NCBI GenBank assembly: GCA_003388555.1
Contig: QQVD01000020.1
Location: forward strand, 1-64,000
DNA: 64,000 nucleotides
From: Acidobacteriota bacterium
Lineage (GTDB): Bacteria; Acidobacteriota; Thermoanaerobaculia; Multivoradales; Multivoraceae
Direction: 5' to 3'
Below, in pieces: positions 59,975 through 64,000 of the stretch (the stretch's first letter is position 1; every line of letters starts with the position of its first letter). The translations under genes and the position numbers were made by a program. The notes beneath the pieces were generated by a model. The model was not told the origin of the DNA. It did no database searches and worked only from the letters and a program-made list of their open reading frames with translations.

Positions 59975-62900
59975 TCAGGCGCCGAAGTACCTCGCGTCGG
60001 GATGGTGGAAGACGAGCGCCGAGACGCTCGCCTCGGGATCCATCATCTGCCCCTCGGTGAGCTCGACGCCGATCTCCTCCGGCCGCAGCACCCTGAACAG
60101 GGCCTCCTGTCCGTCGAGATCGGGACAGGCGGGGTAGCCGAAGCTGTAGCGCTTGCCGCGGTAGCGGGCGGCGAAGCGCTCGCGGTCGGTCATCGCGGGA
60201 TCGTCGGGGAAGCCCCACAGCGCGCGCAGCCTCTGGTGCACCAGCTCGGCGGCGGCCTCCGCGGTCTCCAGCGCCAGCGCCGCCAGAACGTGGCTGTCGA
60301 GGTACTCGCCGGAGTGGCGCAGCGACTCGACCCTCTCGCGGATGCCTTCGCCGGCGGTGGTGACGAAGAGCGCCAGGTGATCGTCCTGCAGAACGTAGTC
60401 GGCGAGGCAGAGTCCCTTGCCGCCGGCCTGACGCGGGAAGACCCAACGGGCCGCGACCTCGCCGTCGCCGTTCAGCAGGGCGATCTCGTTGCCGTCGGCG
60501 CGCGCCTTCCAGAACTGCCAGACCGCGCGCGCCGTCATGCCCCCGGCGAGGCAAACCTGTTTCACCTCTTCGACACGCTCCTCGAGCTTGCGCAGCTTCT
60601 CGTCACCGCGCTCGCGGAGCTTCTCCACCGACCCGTGCAGCCCGAGGTGCTTGCCGAACAGCATCTGGGGGTTGACGTGCCGCCAGACCTCCTCCAGGTC
60701 GAGCTCCTCGACCCTGCGCTCCAGGTCGGGCACCGCTGGCACCGGGAGGTCGACCCGGACCTCGGCACTGCGTTCGCCGCGGTCCGACGAGTCGCGCTCG
60801 CGGGTCGGTGCGACCCCGCCCTGCCGGTCGTTGGCAACCGTCTCGGCGATCTCTTCGAGGGCGGCGTCGCGCTGCGCGGGATCGGTCAGGCGCTCCACCA
60901 GCTGCAGGCCGTGCATCGCGTCCTTGGCGTAGGTGCAGACGCCGCCGTACTCGGCGGCGATCCGCGTGTGGGTGAAGCGACGAGTCAGCGCCGCTCCGCC
61001 GACCAGCAGATCGACGTCGATCCCCGCGGCGCGGAAGTCGGCCGCCGTGGTGACCATCATCTGGGCGCTCTTCACCAGCAGGCCGGAGAGGCCGACCACG
61101 TCGGGACGGTGCTCGCGCACCGCCTGCACCAGCTGCTCGCTGGGCACCTTGATGCCCAGGTTCACCACGTCGAAGCCGTTGTTCGAGAGGATGATGTCGA
61201 CCAGGTTCTTGCCGATGTCGTGCACGTCGCCCTTCACCGTGGCCAGGATCACCTTGCCGCGCAGGGAGCTCCCGGATCCCTCGGCCCCCTCGCTGCGCGT
61301 CATGTGCTGCTCGAGGAAAGAGACCGCCGCCTTCATCACCTCGGCGCTCTGCAGCACCTCGGCGACGATCAGCTCGTTGGCGTTGAACAGGCGCCCCACC
61401 TCCGCCATGCCCTGCATCAGCGGACCGTTGATCACGTCGAGCGGCTCCGGCCAGCGCGGATCCGACAGGGTCTGCTCGAGGTCCTCGATCAACCCCTCCT
61501 TGGATCCCTCGATCACCGCGCGCTGCAGACGCTGGTCGAGCGGCAGCGCGGTGCGGTCGACCTGGACGGTGCGTGACCGCGAATCGCGGAAGTGCTCGGT
61601 GAAGCGTTCCACCGCCCGGCGGCCGGCCTCCGCATCGCCCGGCTCGAGGTCGATCAGGCTCTGGGCCAGGTCGCGCTCCTCCTGCGGGATGTCGGCGAAC
61701 CTGGCCAGCTTCTCGGTGTTGACGATGGCCGCGTCGAGACCGGCCACGGTGGCGCGATAGAGGAAGACCGAGTTCAGCACCTCGCGCCCGGCGTTGGGCA
61801 GACCGAAGCTGACGTTCGAGACACCGAGGATCGTCGGCGATGTCGGATAGAGGCGCCCCAGCTGTCGCACGCCCTCGATCGTCGCCGCGGCGGAACCGAG
61901 GTAGTTCTCGTCGCCGGTGCCGCAGGGGAAGACCAGGGCGTCCCACCAGATGTCCTGCGGCTCGACGCCGTAGCGTTCGGTGAGCAGCTCGAAGGAGCGC
62001 GCCGCCACCTCGAGCTTGCGCTCCACCGTGACCGCCATGCCGCGCTCGTCGATCAGGCCGACGACCAGGGCGGCGCCGAACCGCCGCGCCAGCGGCACCA
62101 CCGCGTCGAAGCGCTCTAGACCGTCCTCTAGGTTCACCGAGTTCAGGATCGACTTGCCCTGGCAGTAGGTGAGCGCCCGCTGCATCACCGCGGCGTCGGT
62201 GCTGTCGATCATCAGCGGCACCTTGACCCGCCGGATCAGCTGGTCGAGGAAGCGCTCCACGTCGGCGGCCTCGTCGCGGTCGGGGTCCTGCAGGCAGACG
62301 TCGACCACCTGGGCGCCGCCGCGCACCTGCGCCCTTCCGACCTCGGCGGCGGCCTCGAAGTCGCCCTCGGCGATCAACCGCTTGAACTTGCGGCTGCCCA
62401 GGACATTGGTGCGCTCGCCGACGAGCAGAGGACGGTTGTCGGCGGTCAGCTCCGTGCCCTCGAGGCCGGAGACCAGAGCCCGGTGGTGGCTCGGCACACG
62501 GCGGGGCGTCCGGCCCTCGACCAGCTTCGCCAGCGCTCTCACGTGCGCCTCGGTGGTGCCGCAGCAGCCGCCCACGAGGTTGAGCCAGCCGGCGTCGAGG
62601 AAGCGGCCGATCACCTCCTCGAAGACCTCGGGCCCCTCGAGATATCTCCCATCCTCGTCCGGCAGCCCGGCGTTCGGCACCAGGGCGACACGGGTGCGGC
62701 ACAGCTCGGCGAGCGTGCGCACGTGGTCGGTCATGAACTCCGGACCGGTGGCGCAGTTGAGCCCGACGTAGAGCAGGTCCTCGTGCATCATCGAGATGGC
62801 GAACGCCTCGGCGTCCTGCCCACCGAGCATCGTGCCCATCGCCTCGATGGTCGCCGAGACGGCGATCTCCCGCTCGACGCCGAGCTCGGCGAACGCCTCA

Positions 62901-63442
62901 CGGATGCCGATCAGGCCGGCCTTGATGTTGCGCGTGTCCTGCGAGGTCTCGAGCAGCAGATAGTCGACACCCCCGTCGAGCAGACCGAGGGCCTGCTCGC
63001 GGAAGTGAGCGATCAGCTGCTCGAAGGTGACGCCGCCGGTGACCGAGATGGCCTTGGTCGTCGGACCCATCGAGCCGCAGACGAAGCGCGGCCGCTCGGG
63101 CGTCGAGTAGGCGTCGCACGCCGCCCGCGCGATCTCGGCAGCGACCCGGTTGAGCTCGCGCGTCCGGGCCTCGAGGCCGTACTCGGCCAGCACCAGGGGC
63201 GTACCGCCGAAGGTATTCGTCTCGACGATGTCGGCGCCGGCCTCGAGGTAGCGGTCGTGCACCCTGCGGACCACGTCGGGCCGGGTGACCACGAGGATCT
63301 CGTTGCAGCCGTCGAGATCCTCGCCGCCGAAGTCCTCCGCTTCGAGGCGAGCGTCCTGCATGGCGGTGCCGGTGGCGCCGTCCATCACCAGGATCCGCTG
63401 CTCGAGCAGTCGCCTCAGCTCACTGGTCGGCGTGTCGCTCAT
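59975..63442 (-). CDS. metH: Cobalamin-dependent methionine synthase
   Basis: 1,155 residues from ATG 63442. Domains: homocysteine (about 1-325, DGATGTAMQ, GGCCGTTEAH zinc cysteines), pterin (about 330-610, GERTNVLGSRKF), cap/cobalamin (about 640-880, with H741 in DVHDIGKN as the axial cobalt ligand), and activation (about 920-1155, with RGKRYSFGYPACPD). It transfers a methyl group from methyltetrahydrofolate via B12 to homocysteine. It follows metF on the minus strand by 73 bp, so the two probably form one operon making and using methyl-tetrahydrofolate. No cobalamin riboswitch is recognisable in the short gap. Confidence 0.97.
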   Translation of the reverse strand: MSDTPTSELRRLLEQRILVMDGATGTAMQDARLEAEDFGGEDLDGCNEILVVTRPDVVRRVHDRYLEAGADIVETNTFGGTPLVLAEYGLEARTRELNRVAAEIARAACDAYSTPERPRFVCGSMGPTTKAISVTGGVTFEQLIAHFREQALGLLDGGVDYLLLETSQDTRNIKAGLIGIREAFAELGVEREIAVSATIEAMGTMLGGQDAEAFAISMMHEDLLYVGLNCATGPEFMTDHVRTLAELCRTRVALVPNAGLPDEDGRYLEGPEVFEEVIGRFLDAGWLNLVGGCCGTTEAHVRALAKLVEGRTPRRVPSHHRALVSGLEGTELTADNRPLLVGERTNVLGSRKFKRLIAEGDFEAAAEVGRAQVRGGAQVVDVCLQDPDRDEAADVERFLDQLIRRVKVPLMIDSTDAAVMQRALTYCQGKSILNSVNLEDGLERFDAVVPLARRFGAALVVGLIDERGMAVTVERKLEVAARSFELLTERYGVEPQDIWWDALVFPCGTGDENYLGSAAATIEGVRQLGRLYPTSPTILGVSNVSFGLPNAGREVLNSVFLYRATVAGLDAAIVNTEKLARFADIPQEERDLAQSLIDLEPGDAEAGRRAVERFTEHFRDSRSRTVQVDRTALPLDQRLQRAVIEGSKEGLIEDLEQTLSDPRWPEPLDVINGPLMQGMAEVGRLFNANELIVAEVLQSAEVMKAAVSFLEQHMTRSEGAEGSGSSLRGKVILATVKGDVHDIGKNLVDIILSNNGFDVVNLGIKVPSEQLVQAVREHRPDVVGLSGLLVKSAQMMVTTAADFRAAGIDVDLLVGGAALTRRFTHTRIAAEYGGVCTYAKDAMHGLQLVERLTDPAQRDAALEEIAETVANDRQGGVAPTRERDSSDRGERSAEVRVDLPVPAVPDLERRVEELDLEEVWRHVNPQMLFGKHLGLHGSVEKLRERGDEKLRKLEERVEEVKQVCLAGGMTARAVWQFWKARADGNEIALLNGDGEVAARWVFPRQAGGKGLCLADYVLQDDHLALFVTTAGEGIRERVESLRHSGEYLDSHVLAALALETAEAAAELVHQRLRALWGFPDDPAMTDRERFAARYRGKRYSFGYPACPDLDGQEALFRVLRPEEIGVELTEGQMMDPEASVSALVFHHPDARYFGA

Positions 63443-63515
63443 CTTGATCGTCGGTGCTCCATGGTCGTCGGGTGGTCGCGCCGCCGGCGGCGCGGTCCGA
63501 GGCCCCGAGGCGGGC

Positions 63516-64000
63516 TCAGAGGTCGAGCCGGTTCATCAGTTCCTTGATCGCCACCGCGCTCTGCATGACGTAGAAGTGCACCGCGGGAACCCCGTGGTCG
63601 AGCAGCTCCTCGGTCTGCTTCAAGGCCCAGTCGACGCCGATGCTGCGCACCTCGGATGGCGCGGCCTCCTCCACCGCACTGGACAACTCGGGTGGAATCG
63701 TCAGGTGGAACACGGAGGGCAGACTGGTGAGGTGCTTCTTGGTGGTGAGGATCTTGAGGCCCGGGATGATCGGCACCTCGATGCCGGCAGCGCGGCAGCG
63801 ATCGACGAAGGCGAAGTAGTGGCGGTTGTCGAAGAACATCTGGGTGACGATGTAGTCGGCTCCGGCCCGCACCTTCTCGAGGGTGCGCTGCACGTCGGTC
63901 TCCAGGTTCGGCGCCTCGAAGTGCTTCTCGGGATAGCCGCCGACGCCGATGCAGAAGTCCGACGGATCGGCGTCGAGCAGGTCCTCCTCGAGGTAGCGCC
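63516..64000 (-). CDS. metF: Methylenetetrahydrofolate reductase, C-terminal part (5' end outside window)
   Basis: The frame enters from the right edge (first residues YLEEDLLDADPSDF, then CIGVGGYPEKHFEA) and ends at 63516, about 161 codons. IVTQMFFDNRHYFAFVDRCR and the following VPIIPGLKI are diagnostic of MetF, a flavoprotein that reduces methylene-THF to methyl-THF; the ending HFYVMQSAVAIKELMNRL is the normal C terminus. It precedes metH by 73 bp on the same strand, fitting a shared methyl-cycle operon. Confidence 0.95.
   Translation of the reverse strand, partial: RYLEEDLLDADPSDFCIGVGGYPEKHFEAPNLETDVQRTLEKVRAGADYIVTQMFFDNRHYFAFVDRCRAAGIEVPIIPGLKILTTKKHLTSLPSVFHLTIPPELSSAVEEAAPSEVRSIGVDWALKQTEELLDHGVPAVHFYVMQSAVAIKELMNRLDL

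Overview
This is a very GC-rich, gene-dense chromosomal window from a Gram-negative (diderm) bacterium. Evidence for a diderm envelope is direct: a two-gene ADP-heptose (LPS core) pathway, a TonB-receptor-like outer-membrane protein ending in Phe, a lipoprotein gamma-glutamyltransferase, an M23 murein endopeptidase and a type IV pilus ATPase. The combination of a one-chain glycyl-tRNA synthetase, a detached F0 gene set (atpZ-atpI-atpB-atpE) whose c subunit carries a signal-like leader, an SspB adaptor, Ku plus PE-LIG-POL LigD, and many GTG/TTG starts fits an Acidobacteriota-like lineage (Thermoanaerobaculia or a relative). That placement is inference from gene content, not from a marker tree. 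No phage, transposon, plasmid, CRISPR array, rRNA or tRNA gene was found, so this reads as core chromosome.

Layout. 1-2.8 kb: secreted FG-GAP fragment, helical-repeat protein and secreted unknown. 3.3-6.6 kb: M23 peptidase, a 70-aa unknown and an ECF sigma factor with a sigma-54-like promoter. 7.0-9.2 kb: F0 ATP synthase genes closed by a strong hairpin. 9.4-13.9 kb: rfaE1-rfaE2, pilB and two small genes. 13.9-17.4 kb: Ku and LigD, divergent (end joining). 17.5-22.4 kb: MFS exporter translationally coupled to a TonB-like receptor, and a GAF-GGDEF protein. 22.5-27.1 kb: gamma-glutamyltransferase and gamma-glutamyl ligase, divergent, then a VanZ-like protein. 27.2-36.9 kb: beta-propeller protein, SspB, LCAT-like acyl hydrolase, HMG-CoA synthase-like enzyme, alkyltransferase-like repair protein, MFS transporter, GlyRS and a histidine phosphatase. 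37-39.7 kb: overlapping ECF sigma - membrane protein - PDZ protein operon preceded by 15-bp tandem repeats. 39.7-48.6 kb: NifA-type sigma-54 activator, a non-coding repeat region, and sugar/envelope genes (nucleotide-sugar dehydrogenase, giant GlmS-like protein, GT4). 48.7-53.8 kb: aminotransferase-Nit amidase pair, alpha/beta hydrolase and an SLC13-type permease. 53.9-58.9 kb: udk, mutM, holA, a lysine-rich DksA-like protein and rlmH. 58.9-64 kb: a degenerate alpha/beta hydrolase, metH and metF.

Most notable. (1) A 122-bp tandem duplication in the giant GlmS-like gene shifts the frame and detaches its original C terminus; removing one copy restores a single 1,209-residue frame. (2) A fusion of a histone H1-like lysine-rich tail with a DksA/TraR zinc finger. 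(3) A ~340-bp intergenic repeat region with a 58-bp near-identical duplication and a related strong hairpin. (4) The tightly overlapping sigma / membrane / PDZ operon with pentapeptide-encoding repeats upstream. No wholly new defence or biosynthetic system is obvious; the novelty is in gene architecture and local DNA rearrangement.
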